Source of the DNA: Pauljensenia sp018375675
Lineage (GTDB): Bacteria > Actinomycetota > Actinomycetes > Actinomycetales > Actinomycetaceae
Length of the DNA stretch: 8,512 nucleotides
Assembly (NCBI GenBank): GCA_041432705.1
Contig: JAPWAE010000016.1
Span: forward strand, 1-8,512
Reading direction: 5' to 3'
Positions 1 to 6,443 of this stretch are shown one piece after another. Under the pieces are notes generated by a model. It saw nothing but the letters and a program-made list of their open reading frames with translations, did no database searches and was not told the origin of the DNA. How positions within the stretch are numbered: the first letter of the stretch is position 1; each line of letters begins with the position of its first letter. Made by a program: the position numbers and the translations under genes.

Positions 1-115
1 CAAAAACGGGTGAAAAAAACAACGAACAAAATTTCGTGCCGCAACCACTATACAAACCACGATCAACCCACACCCCCACCAACACGGTGCGGGGAACAGT
101 GTTGAACACCAAATC
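1..115 (+). other. Probable 23S-5S rRNA internal spacer
   Basis: This stretch directly precedes the 5S rRNA gene and is unusually rich in A and C compared with the GC-rich genes that follow. It contains A-runs near its start and no credible coding frame. Since 5S genes normally sit last in bacterial rRNA operons, the likely reading is the transcribed spacer, possibly with the last bases of 23S at its left edge, which I cannot confirm. CAACAC at 80-85 can pair with GTGTTG at 99-104 around a 13-base loop, so a processing stem is possible, but a 6-bp helix is weak evidence. Confidence 0.55.
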
Positions 116-234
116 TTGTGGTGGTCATAGCACCGGGGAAACGCCCAGCCTCCATTCCGAACCTGGAAGCTAAGCCCGGCAGCGCCAATGGTACTGCAAC
201 CGCCAGGTTGTGGGAGAGTAGGACACCGCCACAA
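116..234 (+). rRNA. rrf: 5S ribosomal RNA
   Basis: This is the 5S rRNA of the large ribosomal subunit. The ends are set by the terminal helix: TTGTGGTGG at 116-124 pairs with CCGCCACAA at 226-234, with one G-T wobble, giving a molecule of about 119 bases, the usual size. Inside it are the hallmark 5S segments, including the CATTCCGAACCTGGAAG stretch (about 153-169) and GGGAGAGTAGG near 212-222. It is the last gene of an rRNA operon whose 23S and 16S genes would lie to the left, outside the window. The exact mature ends may differ by one to three bases. Confidence 0.95.
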
Positions 235-244
235 CACACTTGAT

Positions 245-287
245 CGAGAGGGACGGACCGCGATAGCGTGCCGTCCCTCTCGTTTTT
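245..287 (+). terminator. Rho-independent terminator of the rRNA operon
   Basis: A perfect 12-bp inverted repeat, CGAGAGGGACGG at 245-256 and its complement at 271-282, encloses a 14-base loop and is followed at once by five T residues (283-287). It starts 10 bases after the 5S gene. This is a textbook intrinsic terminator and should separate the rRNA transcript from the protein genes that follow. Confidence 0.93.
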
Positions 288-321
288 GCGGCCCCATGCC
301 GCTGATAAGCTGCCCGTCGTC

Positions 322-327
322 TACTAT
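322..327 (+). promoter_or_regulatory. Possible -10 element for the seven-gene cluster
   Basis: TACTAT at 322-327 fits the actinobacterial TANNNT -10 pattern and lies about 75 bases before the first start codon, after the rRNA terminator, where a promoter is expected. No good TTGACA-like -35 box is present 16-18 bases upstream (the sequence there is near CCGCTG). TTGAAC at 335-340 resembles a -35 box but has no convincing partner downstream. A promoter somewhere in 288-400 is likely; this exact site is a guess. Confidence 0.25.
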
Positions 328-340
328 TGGGTGGTTGAAC

Positions 341-382
341 GCGCACGATGCGCACCATGAACAAGAGCGCGCCAACCGGCGC
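341..382 (+). promoter_or_regulatory. Two small GC-rich hairpins in the leader of the first gene
   Basis: GCGCA at 341-345 pairs with TGCGC at 349-353 around a 3-base loop, and GCGCC at 369-373 pairs with GGCGC at 378-382 around a 4-base AACC loop. The second hairpin ends 7 bases before the GAGGA ribosome binding site (390-394), which serves the ATG at 403. Each stem is only 5 bp, and such stems arise often by chance in GC-rich DNA, so a regulatory role is only a possibility. I recognise no riboswitch or attenuator here. Confidence 0.25.
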
Positions 383-402
383 AGGAATAGAGGATAGACA
401 CC

Positions 403-2931
403 ATGGCAGAAGAGACTCGAGGACGCGGCGAATTCGGCCGTGGTGGATACCAGAAGCGCCAGCCGCAGTGGCGCGATCGCGACGGGGAACGATCCGACCG
501 CGGCGAGCGTGGTGGCTTCCGTCGTGATGATCGTCGTGACGGTGATCGTGGTTTCCAGCGTCGTGATGATCGTCGTGGTGGCTTCCGTGACGACCGTCGT
601 GATGGCGAGCGCGGTGGTTTCCAGCGTCGCGACAATGATCGTCGTGACTTTGGTTTGCGCGATGATCGTCGTGGGGACCGCGGCGGCTACCAGCGGCGCG
701 ACGACCGCCGTGGAAATTTCGAGGACCGCGGCGAGCGTGGTGGCTTCCGTCGTGATGATCGTCGTGACGGTGATCGTGGTTTCCAGCGTCGTGATGATCG
801 TCGTGGTGGCTTCCGCGACGACCGTCGTGATGGCGAGCGCGGTGGTTTCCAGCGTCGCGACGATGATCGTCGTGACTTTGGTTCGCGTGATGATCGTCGT
901 GGGGACCGCGGCGGCTACCAGCGTCGCGACGACCGCCGCGGCGGCTTCCAGGATCGCGGCCGCGGGGGCGCGCCTCGTAACGATGGCGGTTACAAGAGCT
1001 ACTCCTCGACGGATGAGTACGTCTCGCCCAACGGTAATGAGCCGACGATTCCCGCCGGCGTCAGCGCAGAGGAACTCGATCGCGATGCTCTGCGCGCTCT
1101 GACCACCCTTTCTGGTCCCAACCGTGACATTGTTGCCCGTCACCTGGTGATGGCCGGCCAGCTGATCGATCTTGATCCTGAGGCTGCCTACCAGCATGCG
1201 CAGGCTGCTGTTGCCCGCGCAGGCCGCGTCGACGTTGTGCGTGAGGCCGCTGCGCTTACCGCCTACGCTTCGGGTCGCTATGAGGAAGCTCTGCGCGAGG
1301 TTCGCGCCGTGCGTCGTATGCGTGGCGATTCCTCGCTGCGTGCCGTGGAAGCCGACGCTGAGCGTGGCCTCGGCCATCCGGAAAAGGCCGTCGAAATTAT
1401 CGACGCCACCGATCCCTCGACCCTCGATCTCTCCGAACAGGTCGAGCTTGTGCTCGTTTCCTCCGGCGCCCGCGCGGATCTCGGCCAGGCCGAGGTTGGC
1501 CTCGTGATCGTTGACGATGCACTTGCAGCGCTGCCGGCTGAAGCTGACGATGAACTGCGCCGCCGCCTGATGGAGGTCAAGGCGCAGCGACTGCTCGACC
1601 TTGGTCGCGAAGACGAAGCCGCAGAGGTCGTTGCCTCGATGCCCGCCGAGGTCGAGGACACGGAGATTGTCGATATCGCCCTGTACGCTGATGCCGACGT
1701 GGATGGGAAGCGTTCCCCGCTGCGCGGCTCCGGCACGGCTCTGGCGGAAGAATACGACTGCGCACTGCTCGACCTTGACGGTACTGCGTGGTCCGGTGAC
1801 GAGATGATCGAGTACGCGGCCGCGTCGGTTATCGAGGCGCGCGAGGCCGGTATGGCTTCCGCCTTTGTTACCAACAATGCGATGCGAACCCCCCAGCAGG
1901 TGGCCGACAAGCTGAACTCCATGGACTTCCAGGCGACGCCTGACATGGTCATGACCTCCGCGATGGACATCGCAGCGATCATGGCTGAAGAGCTCGAGGA
2001 GGGTTCGAAGGTCTTCGTCATCGGCGGTGCCGGTCTGCGTCTCGCTCTCGAGGAGCGTGGCTTTGTCCTGGTGGACAGTGCAGAAGAGGAGCCCGTCGCA
2101 GTCGTTCAGGGCCTCGACAAGAAGGTCGACTGGGCGCTGTTGTCCGAAGGTGCTTTCGCGATCGAGCGTGGGGCTGCTTTCTACGCCTCGAACCTTGATG
2201 CAACCTTGCCTATCGAACGCGGCCAGGCACTGGGCAACGGCTCGCTGGTTCGCGCCATTCAGCACGCGACGCGCAAGCGTCCGATTGCTGGCGGCAAGCC
2301 TGAGCCGGGTATCTACCGCCGTGCCGGCGAGCTCGTGGGCGCGCAGAACCCGCTCGCTGTCGGTGATCGCCTCGAGACCGACATTATGGGTGCTGTCGCC
2401 GCCGGCGTGCCTGCACTGCACGTCCTGACGGGCGTCCACCAGGCGCGCGACGTCATCCGCGCCCCGCGCGGACAGCGTCCCACCTACCTTGCGATCGACA
2501 TGCGTGGTCTGCTGGAGGCACACCCGGCCCCCAAGCACCACCGCGACGGCACGTGGACCTGCGGTGTCTCCCAGGTCGCTAAGGCCACGCGCTCCGGCGT
2601 GCTCACTCTCGACGACGTTGAGCTGACCGAAGCCGTTACGATCAGCATCGACTCGTACCGCGCTCTTGCCGCTGCGGCGTGGGAGTATGCGGACGGTGCC
2701 GGCACGCCGGTCACCTGCCCCGACATCACGGTCGTGGACAATGACGATCCCGCGGGTATCGTCTCCCAGCCCGAGCCCGTTGCCGCGGTGGACGAGGATG
2801 ACTTCTACGACGTTGCTGCGGATGCCGACAAGCTACCTGAACCGGGTGCTTCGACCCCCGCATTCCTGCCCGGTGAGGAGGAGCTCGAGGAGCTCCTGGA
2901 GCGCACGGCGGATCTGGACGAGCAGGCCTGA
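403..2931 (+). CDS. Fused Arg/Asp/Gly-repeat, TPR-like and HAD-IIA phosphatase protein
   Basis: This 842-residue protein has three parts. Residues 1-200 are a low-complexity, probably disordered Arg/Asp/Gly region with 11 DDRR motifs and GGF/GGY spacers. Residues about 217-432 are Ala/Glu-rich helices resembling TPR units. Residues about 440-705 form a HAD-IIA phosphatase: DLDGT at 457-461 (nucleophile D457, acid/base D459), T490 in TNN, K632 in GGKPEP, and GDRLETD at 654-660 with D655. A tail follows, ending very acidic from about 797. M. tuberculosis Rv1692, in the same genomic position, is a glycerol-3-phosphate phosphatase of about 350 residues, so a similar activity is plausible but not proven. 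The ATG start has GAGGA at 390-394 upstream. The stop overlaps the next ATG by one base (TGATG). A GTG at residue 433 could start the phosphatase alone, but it lacks a ribosome binding site. The repeat region may bind RNA or form condensates; that is inference. Confidence 0.9.
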   Translation: MAEETRGRGEFGRGGYQKRQPQWRDRDGERSDRGERGGFRRDDRRDGDRGFQRRDDRRGGFRDDRRDGERGGFQRRDNDRRDFGLRDDRRGDRGGYQRRDDRRGNFEDRGERGGFRRDDRRDGDRGFQRRDDRRGGFRDDRRDGERGGFQRRDDDRRDFGSRDDRRGDRGGYQRRDDRRGGFQDRGRGGAPRNDGGYKSYSSTDEYVSPNGNEPTIPAGVSAEELDRDALRALTTLSGPNRDIVARHLVMAGQLIDLDPEAAYQHAQAAVARAGRVDVVREAAALTAYASGRYEEALREVRAVRRMRGDSSLRAVEADAERGLGHPEKAVEIIDATDPSTLDLSEQVELVLVSSGARADLGQAEVGLVIVDDALAALPAEADDELRRRLMEVKAQRLLDLGREDEAAEVVASMPAEVEDTEIVDIALYADADVDGKRSPLRGSGTALAEEYDCALLDLDGTAWSGDEMIEYAAASVIEAREAGMASAFVTNNAMRTPQQVADKLNSMDFQATPDMVMTSAMDIAAIMAEELEEGSKVFVIGGAGLRLALEERGFVLVDSAEEEPVAVVQGLDKKVDWALLSEGAFAIERGAAFYASNLDATLPIERGQALGNGSLVRAIQHATRKRPIAGGKPEPGIYRRAGELVGAQNPLAVGDRLETDIMGAVAAGVPALHVLTGVHQARDVIRAPRGQRPTYLAIDMRGLLEAHPAPKHHRDGTWTCGVSQVAKATRSGVLTLDDVELTEAVTISIDSYRALAAAAWEYADGAGTPVTCPDITVVDNDDPAGIVSQPEPVAAVDEDDFYDVAADADKLPEPGASTPAFLPGEEELEELLERTADLDEQA
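496..951 (+). repeat. Tandem 228-base coding duplication
   Basis: Two head-to-tail copies, 496-723 and 724-951, each encode 76 residues (32-107 and 108-183 of the first protein). The first 92 bases of each copy are identical (496-587 and 724-815). By my count about 11 of 228 positions differ overall, mostly in the last 30 bases, so identity is about 95%. A third copy seems to begin at 952 and fade at once. Each copy is itself built from shorter degenerate units around RDDRR followed by GGF, GDR or GGY. The unit length is a multiple of three, so gain or loss of a copy would keep the frame. Confidence 0.95.
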
Positions 2932-3119
2932 TGGCATTACGCGAGCAGACTGAGGCCCGCCTGGTCGGTTTCGATCAGCTCGGTGCGTCCCTTCAAGTGG
3001 AGACGCTCCGCGCGATTGAGGCCGACCTACGGCGGGCCCTGTCTGCCGACGCGCCGAGCGGCACGGTCCGCCCCGGCGCGCAACCAACTGGTTCAGGCAA
3101 CGAGGGGGGCGGCGCATGA
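2931..3119 (+). CDS. Small conserved-position protein of unknown function
   Basis: A 62-residue open frame lies between the phosphatase and tlyA. Its ATG overlaps the upstream stop by one base and its TGA overlaps the tlyA start as ATGA, which is strong positional support for a real gene. Residues 1-40 should form an amphipathic helix with charged and Leu/Ala faces, including AIEADLRRAL at 28-37. Residues from about 41 are Gly/Pro/Ser-rich and probably disordered. There is no signal peptide or membrane segment. M. tuberculosis has a similarly small uncharacterised gene, Rv1693, in the same slot, so this may be its counterpart, though I cannot align them here. Translation probably depends on coupling, since only a weak AGCAGG (2921-2926) precedes the start. 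I do not know its function. Confidence 0.75.
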   Translation: MALREQTEARLVGFDQLGASLQVETLRAIEADLRRALSADAPSGTVRPGAQPTGSGNEGGGA

Positions 3120-3943
3120 AGTTACGCAGAATCGACTCGGAGCTGGTGCGCCGCGGCCTTGCCAAGTCCCGTGCCGCTGCCGCACAGATGATTGAGGACG
3201 GGCGCGTCAAGCTCGATGGACAGATCGTGCTCAAGCCCGCACGCCAGATGGATCCCGCTCAGGCGATCGTCGTCGAGGAATCAGACGATCCGGAATACGT
3301 ATCTCGGGGCGCTCACAAGCTTGCGGGAGCACTCGATGCGCTCGGTGATAAGGCCCCGCTGATCGAGGGGCGTCGTGCTCTGGACGCAGGTGCTTCGACG
3401 GGTGGTTTCACCGATGTGTTGCTGCGGCGCGGCGCAGCATCCGTCGTCGCCGTCGACGTCGGGTATGGCCAGCTCGCATGGAAGTTGCAGAGCGACCCGC
3501 GCGTGGAGGTGCACGATCGGACGAACGTGCGCACCCTCGATCCAGCTTCCGTCGCTCCCGCCCCGGAGCTTGTGGTCGGCGATATGTCGTTCATTTCGCT
3601 GACGCTGGTACTTCCGGCTCTCGTCGCTGCGGCAGCACCCCACGCCGATTTCCTCCTGATGGTCAAGCCCCAGTTCGAAATCGGTAAGGAACGCCTCGGC
3701 CACGGCGGCGTCGTCCGTAATCCCGAGCATCATGTTGAAACTGTGGAAACGGTTGCGCGGTGTGCCATTGACCTTGGCTTGGATATCGCTGCGATCGCTG
3801 CGTCACCGCTGCCCGGTCCGTCCGGAAACGTCGAGTATTTCGTGCATATGCGCCGCGACTATCCGGATCCCATCGATCCCACGCAGCTCACTGACTATAT
3901 CCGGCGTGCGGTTGAGGCCGGTCCAGCTGGAGGTTCCCGATGA
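3116..3943 (+). CDS. tlyA: TlyA-type rRNA 2'-O-methyltransferase
   Basis: TlyA methylates ribose 2'-hydroxyls in rRNA using S-adenosylmethionine; the mycobacterial enzyme modifies 16S C1409 and 23S C1920, and its loss gives capreomycin resistance. The 275-residue length is normal. Residues 1-60 are an S4 RNA-binding domain, starting with the typical R-I-D-x-x-L-V-R-R-G-L pattern. SRGAHKL (63-69) follows, then the SAM-binding motif DAGASTGGFTD (90-100), GDMSF (155-159), MVKPQFE (182-188) and NVEYF (238-242). K68, D156, K184 and E240 match the proposed K-D-K-E catalytic tetrad of the mycobacterial protein. The short linker before SRGAHKL reads PEYV instead of the mycobacterial RAWV. The ATG overlaps the upstream stop as ATGA, with GAGGGG at 3102-3107 as ribosome binding site. 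Some relatives are annotated as hemolysins, which is a historical label. Confidence 0.95.
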   Translation: MKLRRIDSELVRRGLAKSRAAAAQMIEDGRVKLDGQIVLKPARQMDPAQAIVVEESDDPEYVSRGAHKLAGALDALGDKAPLIEGRRALDAGASTGGFTDVLLRRGAASVVAVDVGYGQLAWKLQSDPRVEVHDRTNVRTLDPASVAPAPELVVGDMSFISLTLVLPALVAAAAPHADFLLMVKPQFEIGKERLGHGGVVRNPEHHVETVETVARCAIDLGLDIAAIAASPLPGPSGNVEYFVHMRRDYPDPIDPTQLTDYIRRAVEAGPAGGSR

Positions 3944-4770
3944 CTCGTGTCCTGATGGTCCGTCACCGTCACAGGCCCAACGCGGTGACGAGCGCCGTGA
4001 GTCTTGCAGATGCACTCAAGGAACGCGGTATTGACGTCGTCGACGACGCTTCGGGCGGCGACATCGATATGGTGCTCTCGATCGGTGGCGACGGCACTTT
4101 CTTGGTCGCTGCGTCGAGCGCGCGTGCTTTGGACGTTCCCCTTCTCGGTATCAACGCCGGCCACATGGGATTCCTGACGGAACTCGGTGATAAGGGCACG
4201 GGCGATCTCGCACGCAAGATTGCGGATGGCGACTTTTCGGTCGAACGACGCATGACACTCGATGTCACGATGGAACGTCCCGACGGATCGAAGGCTGACG
4301 ACTGGGCGCTCAACGAGGCTGTCGTCATGCACACCGACGTCGCGCATCCCGTTCATTTTGCGCTCGTCGTCGATGGGCAGGAAGTGTCAACGTACGGTGC
4401 TGACGGCATGATTTTGTCGACTCCCACCGGATCGACCGCCTACTCGTTCTCCGCGGGAGGCCCGGTCGTGTGGCCTGATACCGAGGCGATTGTTGTCGCC
4501 CCGTTGGCCGCTCACGGCCTTTTTACGCGCCCGCTAGTCGTTGGCCCGTCGGCGTGCGTGGAGATCGTTGTTCTCGACGACATGTGGACCCCTCCGGAGA
4601 TGTGGTGCGATGGCCTGCGACGGATGACAGTTCCCGCTGGAGCAGTGGTTCGCGCGCGCGTCGGTTCGTCACCCGTTCAGCTTGTACGTGTGGACGACAC
4701 GCCGTTTTCTGCGCGGCTCGTCCGCAAGTTCAATCTTCCCGTGCGCGGGTGGAGGGATGGTCCCCGGTGA
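3940..4770 (+). CDS. nadK: NAD kinase
   Basis: This cytoplasmic enzyme phosphorylates NAD+ to NADP+, using ATP or, in many actinobacteria, polyphosphate. The 276-residue protein shows the family motifs in order: GGDGT (49-53) in the phosphate-donor loop, the NE pair (N125-E126) that contacts NAD, G-A-D-G (153-156), and TPTGSTAY (161-168) followed by SAGGP. The C-terminal LVRKFNLPVRGW is typical of actinobacterial members. It is shorter than the roughly 307-residue mycobacterial PpnK because the stretch between the first helix and GGDGT is compact. The ATG overlaps the tlyA stop as ATGA and is preceded by TGGAGG at 3928-3933. Its own stop overlaps the recN GTG. Apart from the short N-terminal region, nothing about it is odd. 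Confidence 0.97.
   Translation: MTRVLMVRHRHRPNAVTSAVSLADALKERGIDVVDDASGGDIDMVLSIGGDGTFLVAASSARALDVPLLGINAGHMGFLTELGDKGTGDLARKIADGDFSVERRMTLDVTMERPDGSKADDWALNEAVVMHTDVAHPVHFALVVDGQEVSTYGADGMILSTPTGSTAYSFSAGGPVVWPDTEAIVVAPLAAHGLFTRPLVVGPSACVEIVVLDDMWTPPEMWCDGLRRMTVPAGAVVRARVGSSPVQLVRVDDTPFSARLVRKFNLPVRGWRDGPR
4751..4756 (+). promoter_or_regulatory. Ribosome binding site that fixes the recN GTG start
   Basis: GGAGGG lies 10 bases before the GTG at 4767, inside the last codons of nadK. It supports initiation at this GTG and argues against the longer in-frame ATG at 4554, which would place 71 unrelated residues before the conserved RecN N-terminus. Confidence 0.8.
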
Positions 4771-6443
4771 TCGAGTCTCTCGATATTTCGCATCTCGGTG
4801 TCATCGAGTCTGCACACGTTGACTTTGGTGAGGGCCTTATCGTCGTCACCGGTGAGACCGGTGCAGGTAAGACGATGGTGCTGTCGAGTCTCCAGCTGCT
4901 GCTCGGCGCCCGCGCGGATGCTGCGCTCGTGCGCTCGGGCGCCGATCGTCTGTCCGTCGATGGCATTTTCTCGGTCAACGACGAGGTTGCAGCACGCGTT
5001 GAGGATGCCGGAGGCCTCGTCGAGGGTGGTGAGCTGATTGTCGGTCGTTCGGTGCGTGCCGCAGGCCGGTCGCGCGCGCACCTCGGATCGCGCCCCGTGC
5101 CGGCCGCGGTCTTGACGGATATTGTCGGGTCGATGGTGACGATCCACGGGCAGTCCGACCAGATCCGCTTGACGGGGGAAGCCGCACAGCGCCGAGCACT
5201 CGATCAGTTTGGCGGTGAGGGACACGCAGCTCTGCTTGAGGAATATCGCGCAGCATTCCGTCACGCGGTCGATGTCAAGCATCGCCTGGATTCGCTGCGC
5301 GGCGATGCGAGCGAGCGCGCTGAGGAGCTGGAGGATCTGCGAGCCGCTATCAAGCAGATCGAAGAGCTTGATCCTGCGGTCGGCGAGGAAGAAGACCTTG
5401 TTCGCGAGGCAGCGCGCCTGACGAACGTTGAGGACCTGCGTGCGCTGGTTGGTGTGGCTCTGGGCTATCTCAAGGGTGATGATCGGGGCGACTTTACTGG
5501 GGCTGTCGAGGCGACCCGTCACGCGTACGCACAGCTCGATGATGCAGCTCGATTTGACGAGGCCGTAGCCGAGTTCGTGGGACGTGCACGTAATCAGGTG
5601 CTTGAGCTGGAAGCACTTGCTGATGACGTCTCGGCGTACCTGTCGCGCCTCGACGCGGATCCGGACAGGCTTGCGCAGATTCACGCGCGACGCGCGGCGA
5701 TCAAAGACGTGCTGCGCGGGCGCGCAGCTGACATCGACGGGCTCCTCGCATGGGCTGATGAGGCTCGCTCGCGCATCGAAGAGCTTTCGTCACCGGCATC
5801 CGATCCTGAGTCTGTTGAACGTGAACTGACGGCCGCCCAGGAGCGTGTGCTTGAGTGCGGGCGCCGCGTCACGCAGGCCCGTGTGCGTCTAGCGGCCCAG
5901 CTTGCCGAGGGCGTGAACGAGGAACTGCATGCGCTGTCGATGCCCGACGCGACACTGCACATCAATTGTGAGCCGACGAAGCCAACATCGAATGGCTGCG
6001 AGACGGTCGTTTTCCGCTTGCAGCCGCATCCTCATGCCCCCGCCCGGCCTCTCGGACAGGGAGCCTCCGGAGGTGAGTTGTCTCGTGTCATGCTCGCGTT
6101 GGAACTGATGCTGGGGCGCACCGAGGCATCGTCGACGTTTATTTTCGACGAGATCGACGCCGGTATTGGCGGCCAGACCGCGACCGAGGTCGGCGCACGT
6201 CTGAAGAGGCTTGCGCGATCGCGACAGGTCATCGTCGTGACGCACCTGGCCCAAGTCGCGGCTTTCGGCGATCAGCACCTCGTGATCGAGAAGAACGATG
6301 GGACCACGAAGGTGCGTGAAGTCAGCGGTGAGGACCGCGAAGCTGAACTGACTCGCATGATGGGTGGGGATCCGCACTCAGCTGCGGCGCGCCGCCACGC
6401 TTCGCAAGTCTTGGCCTCTGCCGTGTCACAATCGCAGGGATGA
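4767..6443 (+). CDS. recN: DNA repair ATPase RecN
   Basis: RecN is an SMC-like ATPase that acts early in repair of double-strand breaks, helping hold DNA ends or sister chromosomes for RecA-dependent recombination. The 558-residue length is typical. The N-terminus has the family's L-G-V-I-E pattern, then Walker A GETGAGKT (29-36). A long central part, about 150-400, is Glu/Arg/Ala/Leu-rich, as expected for coiled-coil arms. The ABC signature ASGGELSR is at 433-440, Walker B FIFDE at 458-462 (D461, E462), and the H-loop histidine is H493 in VVTHLAQVA. The start is GTG, overlapping the nadK stop as GTGA, with GGAGGG 10 bases upstream. Linkage with tlyA and nadK is the usual actinobacterial arrangement. 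I see no LexA box inside the cluster, so SOS control of recN alone is not supported by this sequence. Confidence 0.97.
   Translation: MIESLDISHLGVIESAHVDFGEGLIVVTGETGAGKTMVLSSLQLLLGARADAALVRSGADRLSVDGIFSVNDEVAARVEDAGGLVEGGELIVGRSVRAAGRSRAHLGSRPVPAAVLTDIVGSMVTIHGQSDQIRLTGEAAQRRALDQFGGEGHAALLEEYRAAFRHAVDVKHRLDSLRGDASERAEELEDLRAAIKQIEELDPAVGEEEDLVREAARLTNVEDLRALVGVALGYLKGDDRGDFTGAVEATRHAYAQLDDAARFDEAVAEFVGRARNQVLELEALADDVSAYLSRLDADPDRLAQIHARRAAIKDVLRGRAADIDGLLAWADEARSRIEELSSPASDPESVERELTAAQERVLECGRRVTQARVRLAAQLAEGVNEELHALSMPDATLHINCEPTKPTSNGCETVVFRLQPHPHAPARPLGQGASGGELSRVMLALELMLGRTEASSTFIFDEIDAGIGGQTATEVGARLKRLARSRQVIVVTHLAQVAAFGDQHLVIEKNDGTTKVREVSGEDREAELTRMMGGDPHSAAARRHASQVLASAVSQSQG

Noticed and set aside
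188..397. A 69-residue open frame starting inside the 5S gene.
   Set aside because: It lies over the 5S rRNA and its terminator, with no ribosome binding site or protein-like composition.
324..635. A reverse-strand open frame of 103 residues rich in Ser, Arg and Pro.
   Set aside because: It is the antisense reading of the repeats and runs through the leader of the first gene; no promoter, ribosome binding site or domain supports it.
496..951. Repeated units suggestive of a CRISPR array.
   Set aside because: The repeats are contiguous, coding, 228 bases long and in frame; there are no unique spacers of uniform length.
440..1102. A 220-residue open frame in another forward frame over the repeat region, rich in Val, Met, Ile and Ala and looking membrane-like.
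   Set aside because: It is a by-product of the GATGATCGTCGTG-type repeat, which lacks stops in several frames. It has no ribosome binding site, and the main frame has a clear start, domain content and continuation into the phosphatase.
1699..2931. A separate phosphatase gene starting at an internal GTG (residue 433).
   Set aside because: The position fits the likely fusion junction, but no Shine-Dalgarno sequence lies at a usable distance (nearest GGAG is over 30 bases away), and the upstream frame is open without interruption. Kept only as an alternative.
4554..4766. An in-frame ATG-initiated extension adding 71 residues to RecN.
   Set aside because: The extra residues overlap the nadK C-terminal coding region and do not resemble RecN. 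GTG at 4767 has a good ribosome binding site and gives the standard RecN N-terminus.
4677..5684. A reverse-strand open frame of 335 residues opposite the nadK end and recN.
   Set aside because: No recognisable motif; it crosses two well-supported genes on the other strand and is best explained as a coding shadow.
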